A stretch of DNA of 64,000 nt from Penumbrarchaeum sp964445525 (GTDB lineage: Archaea; Thermoplasmatota; Penumbrarchaeia; Penumbrarchaeales; Penumbrarchaeaceae), in contig CAYULA010000001.1 in assembly GCA_964445525.1 (NCBI GenBank), forward strand, positions 1-64,000. The letters are read 5' to 3'. Under the pieces are notes generated by a model. It saw only the letters and a list, made by a program, of their open reading frames with translations. It searched no databases and had not been told where the DNA came from. This document shows, in pieces, positions 37,587-46,111 of this stretch. The stretch's first letter is position 1, and the number at the start of each line of letters is the position of its first letter. Position numbers and translations under genes: made by a program.

Positions 37587-39123
37587 GAAGAGGATTGCAG
37601 TCATAGGGGCGGGGTTGGGAGGTCTGGCATCGGCTCTTAAACTTTCTCATGCCGGTTTCAATGTGGATGTTTACGAGAGATTGAAAGGGCCAGGGGGGAA
37701 GGCTAACGAAACAAGAGGCGGCGGATACAGATTTGACATGGGACCTTCTCTTCTGACCCTCCCGGAGGTTTTCAGGAATCTGATTGAGAGCGTGGGAGAG
37801 AGGTTGGAGGATCATCTTGAGATCAAGAGGCTCGACCCTATAACCAGATATTTCTTCGATGACGGTACGATTCTGAATGCATATTCCGAAATCGAGAGGT
37901 TTGCAGAAGAGGTCGAGGAGAAGCTGGGTGAAAAGAGTGAAAATGTCTTAAATTACCTACAAAGATGCAGGAGGACCTATGAAGCCTCCACACCGATCTT
38001 CATGTTCAAACCTCTTCACGAGACCTCGACATTGATCTCAACTGATACCATCAAGGCATTTTTCAGGACTCCGAAAATGGATGCGTTCAGAACGATGCAT
38101 CAGTTAAACAGCCGATGGTTCAAAGACCCCAGATGCATTCAGCTTTTCGACAGGTATGCCACATACAACGGGTCTTCCCCGTATATGACCCCTGCCACAT
38201 TCAACCTGATACAGCATGTTGAATACGGAATCGGCGGTTACACCGTAAAAGGTGGTATTTACAGGATCCCCAAGGTCTTGGAAAAACTTGCCAGGAAGAA
38301 TGGAACCAATTTTATTTACGAAAATGAGGTGGATAGGATCATTGTAGATGACGGGAAGGCGAAGGGAGTGGTTGCCGGTGAAAAAAGAGAGAATTACGAT
38401 GCGGTGGTTTCAAACAGCGATGTCACTTACACCTACGATAACCTTCTAAACGATTCCGTTACTCAGGCAGCCAAAAAGTACAGAAGGCTTGAGCCCTCCT
38501 CATCGGGTCAGGTGTTCTTATGGGGAGTGGGGAAAGAATTCAAAGAGCTTGAATTGAACAATATCTTCTTTTCCAAAGATTACAGGAAGGAATTCGAGGA
38601 CATCTGGAAAAGGAGGTCCTGCCCCAAGGATCCCACGGTTTACATCAACATAACCAGCAAGGTCGATCCCGCTGACTCTCCTCCGGGAAAGGAGAATTGG
38701 TTCGTCCTTGTCAATGTACCTTATGATTCCGGGCAGGACTGGAATGATGAAAAAAGCAAGATCAGGGAGTCTATTATGGATAGATTGGGCTGGGTCGTTG
38801 GGGATTTCAGAGAAGATATCGAATCCGAGGATACTCTGGGGCCTGTGGAGATAGAGAGAAGATACGGAGGAAACCATGGTTCCATCTACGGCATATCCTC
38901 GAACAACAGGGCTTCGGCATTCCTCAGACAACCGAACAGGTCCAGGGACTACAGAGGACTGTTCTTTGCCGGGGGATCTGCTCATCCAGGAGGAGGTATG
39001 CCTCTGGTGACATTATCGGGCATCCATGCTGCCGACCAGGTAATGAGATATATGGGAACAATAATTAAAAATCGATCGAAGCAGGCTTCGATCGAACGTA
39101 CAGACCCTCACCCCGCAACATGA
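37576..39123 (+). CDS. crtI: CrtI-type phytoene desaturase (1)
   Basis: A 515-aa FAD-dependent carotenoid desaturase. The dinucleotide-binding motif is IAVIGAGLGGLASALKLS with YERLKGPGGKA downstream, then FDMGPSLLTLPEVF, and the C-terminal CrtI signature region (GLFFAGGSAHPGGGMPLVTLSG). It would convert phytoene toward lycopene in the membrane. ATG 37576 lies inside the end of crtY, after GGAGGAAGG. A 126-bp gap with a TATA-like element separates it from the second desaturase gene. Confidence 0.92.
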   Translation: MKNEKRIAVIGAGLGGLASALKLSHAGFNVDVYERLKGPGGKANETRGGGYRFDMGPSLLTLPEVFRNLIESVGERLEDHLEIKRLDPITRYFFDDGTILNAYSEIERFAEEVEEKLGEKSENVLNYLQRCRRTYEASTPIFMFKPLHETSTLISTDTIKAFFRTPKMDAFRTMHQLNSRWFKDPRCIQLFDRYATYNGSSPYMTPATFNLIQHVEYGIGGYTVKGGIYRIPKVLEKLARKNGTNFIYENEVDRIIVDDGKAKGVVAGEKRENYDAVVSNSDVTYTYDNLLNDSVTQAAKKYRRLEPSSSGQVFLWGVGKEFKELELNNIFFSKDYRKEFEDIWKRRSCPKDPTVYINITSKVDPADSPPGKENWFVLVNVPYDSGQDWNDEKSKIRESIMDRLGWVVGDFREDIESEDTLGPVEIERRYGGNHGSIYGISSNNRASAFLRQPNRSRDYRGLFFAGGSAHPGGGMPLVTLSGIHAADQVMRYMGTIIKNRSKQASIERTDPHPAT

Positions 39124-39180
39124 AGCGTTCTTCAACATATGTTTATATAAAGAGCCAAATTATTTGAGAGATAATAATTC

Positions 39181-39190
39181 CCATATAAAG
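39181..39190 (+). promoter_or_regulatory. Internal promoter candidate in carotenoid cluster
   Basis: CCATATAAAG at 39181-39190, with another TTTATATAAA at 39142-39151, in the only sizeable gap of the cluster. It may drive the second half (second desaturase to the HPPD-like gene) separately. Confidence 0.4.
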
Positions 39191-39249
39191 GCTAAATTGT
39201 CCATTAATTTTATCAGGTTTTAACATGTTCACATGATGGGGGTACAAGG

Positions 39250-40728
39250 ATGGATGTAATCGTTGTTGGCGCCGGATTCGGCGGAATGTCCGCGGCTGCA
39301 CTGCTGGCAAGGGAGGGCCATAATGTCAAGGTCATTGAGAAAAATGATCAACCCGGTGGAAGAGCAATTGTTCACAGGGACAAAGGATTCGTGTTTGACA
39401 TGGGTCCATCCTGGTACCTGATGCCTGAGGTCTTTGAAAACCTGTTCAATCTATTCGGGAAGAAGGTCTCGGATTATCTCACCCTCAAGAGGTTGGATCC
39501 CAATTACAGGGTATTCTATTCCAAGGACAGGATCCTTGATATCAGAGCGGACCTCAAAAGGAACAAGGAACTGTTCGATAAACTGGAAAAAGATGGCGGA
39601 AAGAAGCTGCAGAAATACCTGGATTCCGCAGCTTATCAATACGAAATAGCCATGAGTGAGTTCATCTACAAGGAATATGACTCCATTTTCGATTTCGCCA
39701 ACAAGAAACTGATGATAGAGGGAACCAAGCTACACGTATTTGACAGCCTCGACACTTATGCCAAGAGGTTCATAAAGGACAAGGACCTCAGAAAGATACT
39801 CGAATACACCATAGTTTTTCTCGGAGGGAGCCCCTACAAGAGTCCTGCTCTTTACGCTCTGATGTCCCATGTGGATTTCAACCTGGGCGTATGGTATCCC
39901 ATGGAGGGAATGGGTAAGCTTTCAAGTTCGTTCCAGAAATTGTGTGAGGAGCAGGGTGTGCAATTTCATTTCGGAGAGGAGGTCACCGGGATATTGATAG
40001 AAAAGGGCAGGGCAACAGGGGTCAGGACAGGAAAAGGTGAACATTATTCGGACATAATAGTAAACAATGCGGATTACCCCCATTCCGAAATGGATCTGCT
40101 TGATAAGAAACACAGATCCTACAGCGAGAGATACTGGAAGAGGAAGAAGATCGCCCCATCATCTGTGCTCATCTATGTGGGTTTGGATAAGAAATTGAAA
40201 GGACTTACCCACCATAATCTATTCCTTTCACCATCCTGGGACGAGCATTTCAGGATGATATTCGACAAGCCGGGATGGCCGGAAGATCCTTCCTATTATA
40301 TTTGCTGTCCGTCAATGACAGATCCTTCCGTTGCACCGGAAGGTTGCGAGAACCTATTCTTCCTTGTTCCCGTTGCAGCGGATCTTCAGGATACAGATGA
40401 GATCAGAGAAAAATACTATAATAAGACCCTGAAACACCTGGAAGATCTTCTGGGGGAAAAAATAATTGATCATGTAATAAGCAAAAGAATAGTCACGCAC
40501 AGGGATTTCTCGAAACTCTACAACTCCTACAAAGGAACCGCTCTGGGATTGGCCCATACCCTTACACAGACCGCTGTTTTCCGGCCTTCCCACCGCTCCA
40601 AAAGAGTGAAGGGCCTATATTATACGGGGCAATATACTCATCCCGGAATTGGTGTTCCCATGGTAATCATATCGTCACGCATCCTTGCCGAGGAGATCGT
40701 AAAAGATGAAAAAAAACAGATTCTATGA
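39250..40728 (+). CDS. CrtI-type carotenoid desaturase or oxidase (2)
   Basis: A 492-aa paralogue of the preceding desaturase, with VIVVGAGFGGMSAAALLA, NDQPGGRA, FDMGPSWYLMPEVF and the C-terminal YYTGQYTHPGIGVPM. It is clearly CrtI family, but the substrate step (phytoene desaturation, CrtD-type 3,4-desaturation after hydration, or another) cannot be told from sequence. With a CruF-like hydratase downstream, a CrtD-like role is possible. Its end overlaps the phytoene synthase start by 23 bases, so the two are coupled. Confidence 0.9.
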   Translation: MDVIVVGAGFGGMSAAALLAREGHNVKVIEKNDQPGGRAIVHRDKGFVFDMGPSWYLMPEVFENLFNLFGKKVSDYLTLKRLDPNYRVFYSKDRILDIRADLKRNKELFDKLEKDGGKKLQKYLDSAAYQYEIAMSEFIYKEYDSIFDFANKKLMIEGTKLHVFDSLDTYAKRFIKDKDLRKILEYTIVFLGGSPYKSPALYALMSHVDFNLGVWYPMEGMGKLSSSFQKLCEEQGVQFHFGEEVTGILIEKGRATGVRTGKGEHYSDIIVNNADYPHSEMDLLDKKHRSYSERYWKRKKIAPSSVLIYVGLDKKLKGLTHHNLFLSPSWDEHFRMIFDKPGWPEDPSYYICCPSMTDPSVAPEGCENLFFLVPVAADLQDTDEIREKYYNKTLKHLEDLLGEKIIDHVISKRIVTHRDFSKLYNSYKGTALGLAHTLTQTAVFRPSHRSKRVKGLYYTGQYTHPGIGVPMVIISSRILAEEIVKDEKKQIL

Positions 40729-41530
40729 GATCTTCAAGAAGGGGTCAAAGACCTACTTCTACAATTCCATCTTCTTCCCCAAAGAGGTGAGGGAGGATGT
40801 CTTCATACTCTACAGTTTTGTCAGGGTTGCGGACAATTTCGTGGATGCTGTTCCCCAGAAAAAGGATGAATTCTGCAATTTCCAGGATGACTTCTGCAGG
40901 TCCTGGGACGGGGAGGAGATCGGGGATGAGGTACTGGATTGCTTCACCGATCTTGCAAGGAGAAAGAACTTCCAAAAGAGCTGGGTTGAGGCATTCCTTC
41001 ATTCAATGGAACTTGACCTCACCAAGTCAACTTATGACAATATCAAGGAAGTGGAGGATTACATCTACGGCTCGGCGGAGGTCGTCGGCTTGATGATGGC
41101 AAAGGTGCTCGATGTGAAAAATGAATTCCTCAGTTCGGCAAGATACCTGGGAAAAGCAATGCAGTACATCAATTTCATCAGGGATATCGAAGAGGACAAC
41201 CGTCTGGGTAGAAGATATCTGCCCTCCGATGAGATGAGAGAAGCAGGAATATCCGGTCTTAAATTCAATGATATTAAAGACCGAACAGATACTTTCAGAC
41301 AATTCATTAGGTCCCAGCTGGATCGTTACGAGGTGTGGCAGAAGGAGGCTGAAAAGGGTTTCAAAGCCCTGGAGAAGAGGTACAGAATACCTGTTATGAA
41401 CGCCTCCGATATGTACAATTGGACCGCCAGGAGGATCAGACAGGATCCCATGGTGGTATACAGAAAGAAGGTGAAACCATCAAAGTTGAGGATAGTGGGG
41501 AACCTCATCGGAAAGAAGATATCGGTCTGA
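40706..41530 (+). CDS. crtB: Phytoene synthase
   Basis: A 274-aa squalene/phytoene synthase family enzyme that joins two geranylgeranyl diphosphates. The Mg-binding aspartate motifs are RVADNFVDAVP (first DxxxD) and IRDIEEDNRLGRRYLP (second DxxxD plus the conserved RRYLP). ATG 40706 overlaps the desaturase gene. Length is normal for archaeal CrtB. Confidence 0.93.
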   Translation: MKKNRFYEIFKKGSKTYFYNSIFFPKEVREDVFILYSFVRVADNFVDAVPQKKDEFCNFQDDFCRSWDGEEIGDEVLDCFTDLARRKNFQKSWVEAFLHSMELDLTKSTYDNIKEVEDYIYGSAEVVGLMMAKVLDVKNEFLSSARYLGKAMQYINFIRDIEEDNRLGRRYLPSDEMREAGISGLKFNDIKDRTDTFRQFIRSQLDRYEVWQKEAEKGFKALEKRYRIPVMNASDMYNWTARRIRQDPMVVYRKKVKPSKLRIVGNLIGKKISV

Positions 41531-42195
41531 ATGATTTCCGAGAAGGCCCTTGGGAGAGATGGAGGAAACACATTCCTCCCGCAATAATCTACATAATGTT
41601 CTCGGTAGGTATAGTCGGGCATACGGTTCCCCTGACCCATGATCTGATGATCTTTCTGACGCCGATATTCCTATTCGGAATGGGTATATTTGTGATACAC
41701 CCCTGGTTTTTGAGGAAAGATTTGAAGTTCCTTGGCTGGGTCGCTGTTACCTATATCGCTACCTTTTTGATCGAGGCTCTCGGAACCGCAACAGGAGCTG
41801 TATTCGGCGAATATTCATATGGATCAACCCTCGGACCCGAACTGCTCGATGTGCCAGTGGTTATCGGTTTCAACTGGGTTCTGGTGGTGGTTGGCGCCGT
41901 GATGCTTGCAAAGAGATACATGAAGAATATTTACGCGGCATCCCTGCTGGGCGGAGCCATAGCCACACTATTTGATTATTTTCTGGAACCGGTGGCCATC
42001 GAACTTGATTACTGGACCTGGGCCGGGGGGGATATCCCTCTTCAGAATTACATGGCATGGTTCGTTATCGGAACCCTGATCTCATTTTCCTACATCAAGT
42101 TGGGATTCAAGGGCAGGTCGAATCTTCCCATTCACTATCTGTTCGTTCAGGCACTCTTTTTCCTCTCCCTTCAGCTTACATTTGCCTTCGGGTGA
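41527..42195 (+). CDS. cruF: CruF-like carotenoid 1',2'-hydratase
   Basis: An integral membrane protein of about 222 aa from the DUF422/CruF family (carotenoid biosynthesis protein), with six to seven membrane segments, TATGAVFGEYSYGSTLGP and a conserved second half (YFLEPVAIELDYWTW, then GDIPLQNYMAWF). Relatives are gamma-carotene 1',2'-hydratase in cyanobacteria and bisanhydrobacterioruberin hydratase in haloarchaea. The start is problematic: no ATG, GTG or TTG lies in frame between the crtB stop and the first membrane segment. CTG 41527 is the plausible site; TTG 41419 lies deep in crtB, and the next ATG, near 41596, would cut the first membrane segment. Confidence 0.82.
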   Translation: MNDFREGPWERWRKHIPPAIIYIMFSVGIVGHTVPLTHDLMIFLTPIFLFGMGIFVIHPWFLRKDLKFLGWVAVTYIATFLIEALGTATGAVFGEYSYGSTLGPELLDVPVVIGFNWVLVVVGAVMLAKRYMKNIYAASLLGGAIATLFDYFLEPVAIELDYWTWAGGDIPLQNYMAWFVIGTLISFSYIKLGFKGRSNLPIHYLFVQALFFLSLQLTFAFG

Positions 42196-42253
42196 TTTGG
42201 AAGGACTTCCTGAAAAAATACTTAAGGAGGCAAATCATCTTTTAAAGGGAAAA

Positions 42254-43441
42254 ATGAGTGATACAATGCCTGATTCTATCTGTCCAAGTGTTCTGAGAGA
42301 CTATGTCAAAAGGATCGACAACTTCAGCTGCGACGGCTGCGGACCGGTATCCTCTGATAAATATAATTTCAAAAATTCCGATGAGGTACTGAAAAAATCC
42401 GTTCCCATTACCATGGAAAACAGAAAGGAATCCGGACTTGATGGTTTGGTCAAAGGGCTTGCGGCCGTGATAATAAACACGGAAAGTTCGAATTTCACTC
42501 CAGCAGTCAAGGACCTTCTGGATTTCACCGGATTGAAGCTCCATTCATCACACGAAAATGACAATTTCAAGGAAGCAGTACTCAAGGTTGATAATTCGGC
42601 TGATTTCCTCGTAAGGAACAGAAAAAAGGGAGAGAATCCGTTTCTACCCTACAACGCGGGACCGAAAACAAGGGAATTTCCGAACACAAGGCTTGAAACC
42701 TTCGTATTCGAGACTCCGAACCTGGAGAAATATGTTGACATCCAGAAGGAGAGGGGAGTCAATTTCCTTACCGATAACATTGTACACAGAGATGAATATT
42801 CCTTCATCCAGACATTACCCTCATCCTTTACCGGCAATTCCATTGGTTTCATTGAATGGAAGGGACAGAGAGGTAAATATATCTCTAATGAGGATAAACT
42901 GCTCGATCTCGACATAAATAAGTCAGATTCTGATTATCTTTCAAACGTGAAATACCTGGACCATGCCGCAACCAGACTGGAATCCCAGAACAGGGATGCC
43001 GCAATAATCGAGTACATGGAGCTAACAAACTACAGGTTCGATTTTGCAATCTATGTCAAGAGCTTCAACTCGATAACCAACGTTGCGAGACTATCGGACA
43101 GGGACTATGCACAGGTTTTCACAACAGGTATTTCTCCGTTCACTACAGTAGAGGAATCGGGACCGACCGAGAAGTTCGTTCATAATTACGGCCCCAGGGT
43201 CCATCACATGGCATTCCATACTGAACATATTGAGGACACATTCGAGGGTCTGGTCCAGGACGGAATGGAATTCCTGCTGGAACTTGTGGGATCCCCGGAT
43301 GAAGGCCTCAAACAGACGTTCACCAAAGGTAGCAAGAGTACCTATCTGGTGAACGAATACATACACAGATACGGTGATTTTGACGGTTTCTTCACCAGAT
43401 CAAACGTAACCGAACTCACCCGGGCCACAGACGCCCAGTGA
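42254..43441 (+). CDS. HPPD-like two-domain VOC dioxygenase
   Basis: A protein of about 395 aa with the duplicated vicinal-oxygen-chelate fold of 4-hydroxyphenylpyruvate dioxygenase. All three non-heme iron ligands have counterparts: His237 in YLDHAAT, His318 in RVHHMAFHT (HPPD: VQHIALNT), and Glu368 in NEYIHRYGDFDGFF (HPPD: FLEIIQRKG). The N-terminal domain is divergent and has three early cysteines (CPS, CDGCG). Substrate may not be 4-hydroxyphenylpyruvate; 4-hydroxymandelate synthase is another relative. It is the last gene of the carotenoid cluster, 58 bases after cruF. ATG 42254 is preferred; 42269 is possible. Confidence 0.72.
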   Translation: MSDTMPDSICPSVLRDYVKRIDNFSCDGCGPVSSDKYNFKNSDEVLKKSVPITMENRKESGLDGLVKGLAAVIINTESSNFTPAVKDLLDFTGLKLHSSHENDNFKEAVLKVDNSADFLVRNRKKGENPFLPYNAGPKTREFPNTRLETFVFETPNLEKYVDIQKERGVNFLTDNIVHRDEYSFIQTLPSSFTGNSIGFIEWKGQRGKYISNEDKLLDLDINKSDSDYLSNVKYLDHAATRLESQNRDAAIIEYMELTNYRFDFAIYVKSFNSITNVARLSDRDYAQVFTTGISPFTTVEESGPTEKFVHNYGPRVHHMAFHTEHIEDTFEGLVQDGMEFLLELVGSPDEGLKQTFTKGSKSTYLVNEYIHRYGDFDGFFTRSNVTELTRATDAQ

Positions 43442-43444
43442 GTC

Positions 43445-44236
43445 TTAAAAGATAGGAACCTCCTCATCACTTTCCCTGTAGCTCTCAATCCTCTGGAGGA
43501 GAGATCTGGCAGATGAGATAAGGCTCTCTTTGTGATCCTCCATCTCCCTGTGAAGTAGAAAGATTCTGGCAATATCCCCTACGGCTTTGTGGGGGATCAA
43601 CTGACTGCCGAATTCGTCCGGCAGATCGTAGCTGAAATGATTAGAATATACCAGGGTCTCCTCACAACCGTACCCGATGATCAGGGATGCTTTATCAAGT
43701 GAGAGATCATGTCCGATCTCGTTTCTGAGCTCTCTTTGAAGATCCCTTATCCCGATGGATGAAATACTCAATCCTGATCTCTTGAGGAGATTCAGATCCT
43801 CCTGGGCCCCAAAAAATACCAGCTTCTTGATATCGTGATCCTTCAGGACATTCTCGCTGAATTCCCGCAAGGAGTGGAATGTTGTTCCTGCCAGTTTTGA
43901 GATCTCCTTCCTCTCACTTCTCGAGATGCGATACCATGGATCGAATGCGGATGTTGAATTTCTTGAGGGATTAATGACCTTCTCCTCGATTCCTATCGGA
44001 TTGCCAAGGGAATCCACCGAATTCTTTCTCATCACCAGGTTCCCGTCGAAATCGAATTGTGAACACTCAATGTCCAGTATACTTCCGTCGGCATCCCCCA
44101 CCAGGATGCCGGCTTCAATCGGAACGAAATCCCGTCTATATGATCCGAAGATCTGGCCGAACTCCAGGTCCATATAGCCAATTCTTTCCTTGGCTATGCT
44201 AACACCTCTATAGGAACCCAGCCCGATCGGGTTCAA
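43445..44236 (-). CDS. DEDDh-type exonuclease-like protein
   Basis: A 263-aa protein with a likely RNase H-fold exonuclease core. Exo I is MDLEFGQIFG (Asp and Glu), Exo II is LVFFGAQEDLNLL (Asp), and Exo III is PHKAVGDIARIF (H-x4-D). This matches the DnaQ/ExoX DEDDh pattern, but spacing and surrounding sequence are divergent. The C-terminal tail is helical. The start is uncertain: TTG 44236 is the first in-frame start after the A/T-rich promoter, and the Exo I strand begins only 22 residues later. It ends 4 bases from the convergent HPPD-like gene. Confidence 0.6.
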   Translation of the reverse strand: MNPIGLGSYRGVSIAKERIGYMDLEFGQIFGSYRRDFVPIEAGILVGDADGSILDIECSQFDFDGNLVMRKNSVDSLGNPIGIEEKVINPSRNSTSAFDPWYRISRSERKEISKLAGTTFHSLREFSENVLKDHDIKKLVFFGAQEDLNLLKRSGLSISSIGIRDLQRELRNEIGHDLSLDKASLIIGYGCEETLVYSNHFSYDLPDEFGSQLIPHKAVGDIARIFLLHREMEDHKESLISSARSLLQRIESYRESDEEVPIF

Positions 44237-44404
44237 ACATTTTCAATTTTTTCCTGGACAACGGTTTGTAACATATTTGGTTTAAATATGTAAATAAGGG
44301 TACAAACAAATTCAATAGGATCACCTAAGTGCGGTTATGGTAACAAGATGCTATACAATTATAATCAATGAGAATATTCGGGATCGACCAGAGGAGGCGG
44401 TAAA

Positions 44405-46102
44405 ATCACACAAAACAGGAAAATAGTGGTAATAGGCGGATCGGCGGCCGGCCCCAAGGCAGCATCCAGGGCCAGGAGGCTCGATCCCGATGCGGATATC
44501 ACCATAATTCAAAAGGAGAACGACCTATCCATGGCATCTTGCGGATATCCCTATTATGTTGGAGGTGTCTTTGACGAGAGAAACAAATTGATCTGCACTC
44601 CGACAGGAGTTGTCAGGGATCCCAATTTCTTCATGAACGCCAAGGGCATCAAGGCGATGAACAATACCGAGGCTACAGAGATCGATACAGAGAATAAAAC
44701 AGTCAAATACAGAGGGCTCATGAATGGTGAGGAAGGGACGGTTGAATATGACAAGCTGATCATCGCAACCGGAGCCAGACCAAAGATGCCGCCTGTGAAA
44801 GGTTTGGATCTGGAAGGTATCACAACCCTTCAATCCCTGGGGGATGCCGATTACCTTAGAAAGGTCCGTGACGAGGGCAAGATCAAGAAGGCGGTTGTTG
44901 TGGGAGGAGGACTTATCGGTCTCGAGACCTGCGAGGCCCTGCAACTTGCCGGGATCGAGATCACGGTAATAGAGATGATGCCCCAGATCATGATGTTCAT
45001 GGACTGGCAACTGGCAAAGATACTTGAAAACAACATCAGGAACTGGGCTGCAAATGTGATTACGGACAATGCAGTGGCGGAGTTCCTGGGAGAGGATGGG
45101 AAACTAACCGGAGTCAAACTTGCAAACGGAACCGAATTACCCTGCGAACTTGCGGTGGTGGCCATTGGTGTCACACCCAATGTCGAGCTTGCCCTGAAAG
45201 CCGGTATCGACATCGGCGAGACAGGCGGCATCAATGTGGATGAGTTCATGCAGACATCCGATCCGGATGTATATGCCATCGGGGACTGCATCGAGATACC
45301 CAATCTTGTGAACGGCAAGAAGGTTTTGGCCCCTTACGGGGATCTGGCAAACCTTCAGGGAAGGGTAGCCGGTGAAAATGCGGCAACCGAAAATGTTGCC
45401 AGATTCCCGGGATGCATTCAGACGGGAATTTGCAAGGTTTTCAATTACAACGCCGGAACCACCGGAATATTCGAAAAGGAGGCCACGGAGGCAGGATTCG
45501 ATCCCGTAAGCGTTATCACGGCAAGCCCCGACAAACCCGGATTCATGGGAGGTCTTCTGCTCATAAATAAGATGGTGGCGGACAGGAAATCGGGGAGGAT
45601 CCTCGGATTCCAGTGCGTTGGCCCGGGAGACGTGTCCAAGCAGGTGGCCCAGGCTGCGGTGGCAATAAAGGGGAACATGACGGTGGATGAAATGGTCAAT
45701 GCCGACCTTCCCTATGCACCTCCGTTCACATTGGCGGTTGACAATCTTATAGCCGTTTCCCATGTCCTGCAGAACAAGATAAGGGGCCTCATGACCGGGA
45801 TATCAGCTGTCGAGGTAAAAAAGAAGCTCGATGCATGTGAGGAACCTTTCATCCTGGATACGAGAGGACCTGAAGAGTTCGAGGCAATGAGACTGGGGAT
45901 CGGAGAGGTTCTCATCCCACTGGGAGCATTGAGGAAGCGATTGAACGAGCTTCCGGAGGACAAGGATACGGAGATAATCACCTACTGCAAGATCTCATTG
46001 AGGGGATACGAGGGTGCCAGGTTGATACAGTCCCTGGGATACACAAATGTGAAGGTCATGGAAGGCGGAATAATGGCATGGCCCTATCCGAGAGAGAAAT
46101 AG
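44405..46102 (+). CDS. CoA-disulfide reductase-like FAD oxidoreductase with rhodanese domain
   Basis: About 565 aa. The N-terminal pyridine-nucleotide-disulfide oxidoreductase has FAD motif KIVVIGGSAAG, single redox cysteine in SMASCGYPYYVGG (CoADR type), NAD motif AVVVGGGLIGLETCEAL and YAIGDC. The C-terminal rhodanese domain (from about residue 460) has its active Cys in ITYCKISLRG. This CoADR-rhodanese fusion acts in CoA or polysulfide/persulfide reduction in anaerobes. Start: GAGGAGG (44391-44397) is followed after seven bases by ATC 44405, giving ITQNRKIVVIGG. The first standard start, GTG 44426, would remove part of the first beta strand, so either ATC is used or a base is wrong. Confidence 0.88.
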   Translation: MTQNRKIVVIGGSAAGPKAASRARRLDPDADITIIQKENDLSMASCGYPYYVGGVFDERNKLICTPTGVVRDPNFFMNAKGIKAMNNTEATEIDTENKTVKYRGLMNGEEGTVEYDKLIIATGARPKMPPVKGLDLEGITTLQSLGDADYLRKVRDEGKIKKAVVVGGGLIGLETCEALQLAGIEITVIEMMPQIMMFMDWQLAKILENNIRNWAANVITDNAVAEFLGEDGKLTGVKLANGTELPCELAVVAIGVTPNVELALKAGIDIGETGGINVDEFMQTSDPDVYAIGDCIEIPNLVNGKKVLAPYGDLANLQGRVAGENAATENVARFPGCIQTGICKVFNYNAGTTGIFEKEATEAGFDPVSVITASPDKPGFMGGLLLINKMVADRKSGRILGFQCVGPGDVSKQVAQAAVAIKGNMTVDEMVNADLPYAPPFTLAVDNLIAVSHVLQNKIRGLMTGISAVEVKKKLDACEEPFILDTRGPEEFEAMRLGIGEVLIPLGALRKRLNELPEDKDTEIITYCKISLRGYEGARLIQSLGYTNVKVMEGGIMAWPYPREK

Positions 46103-46111
46103 AAAGAATAC

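Noticed and set aside
42224..42230. AAGGAGG as a ribosome-binding site for the HPPD-like gene
   Set aside because: It lies 23 bases from ATG 42254, too far, and no in-frame start sits at a suitable distance.
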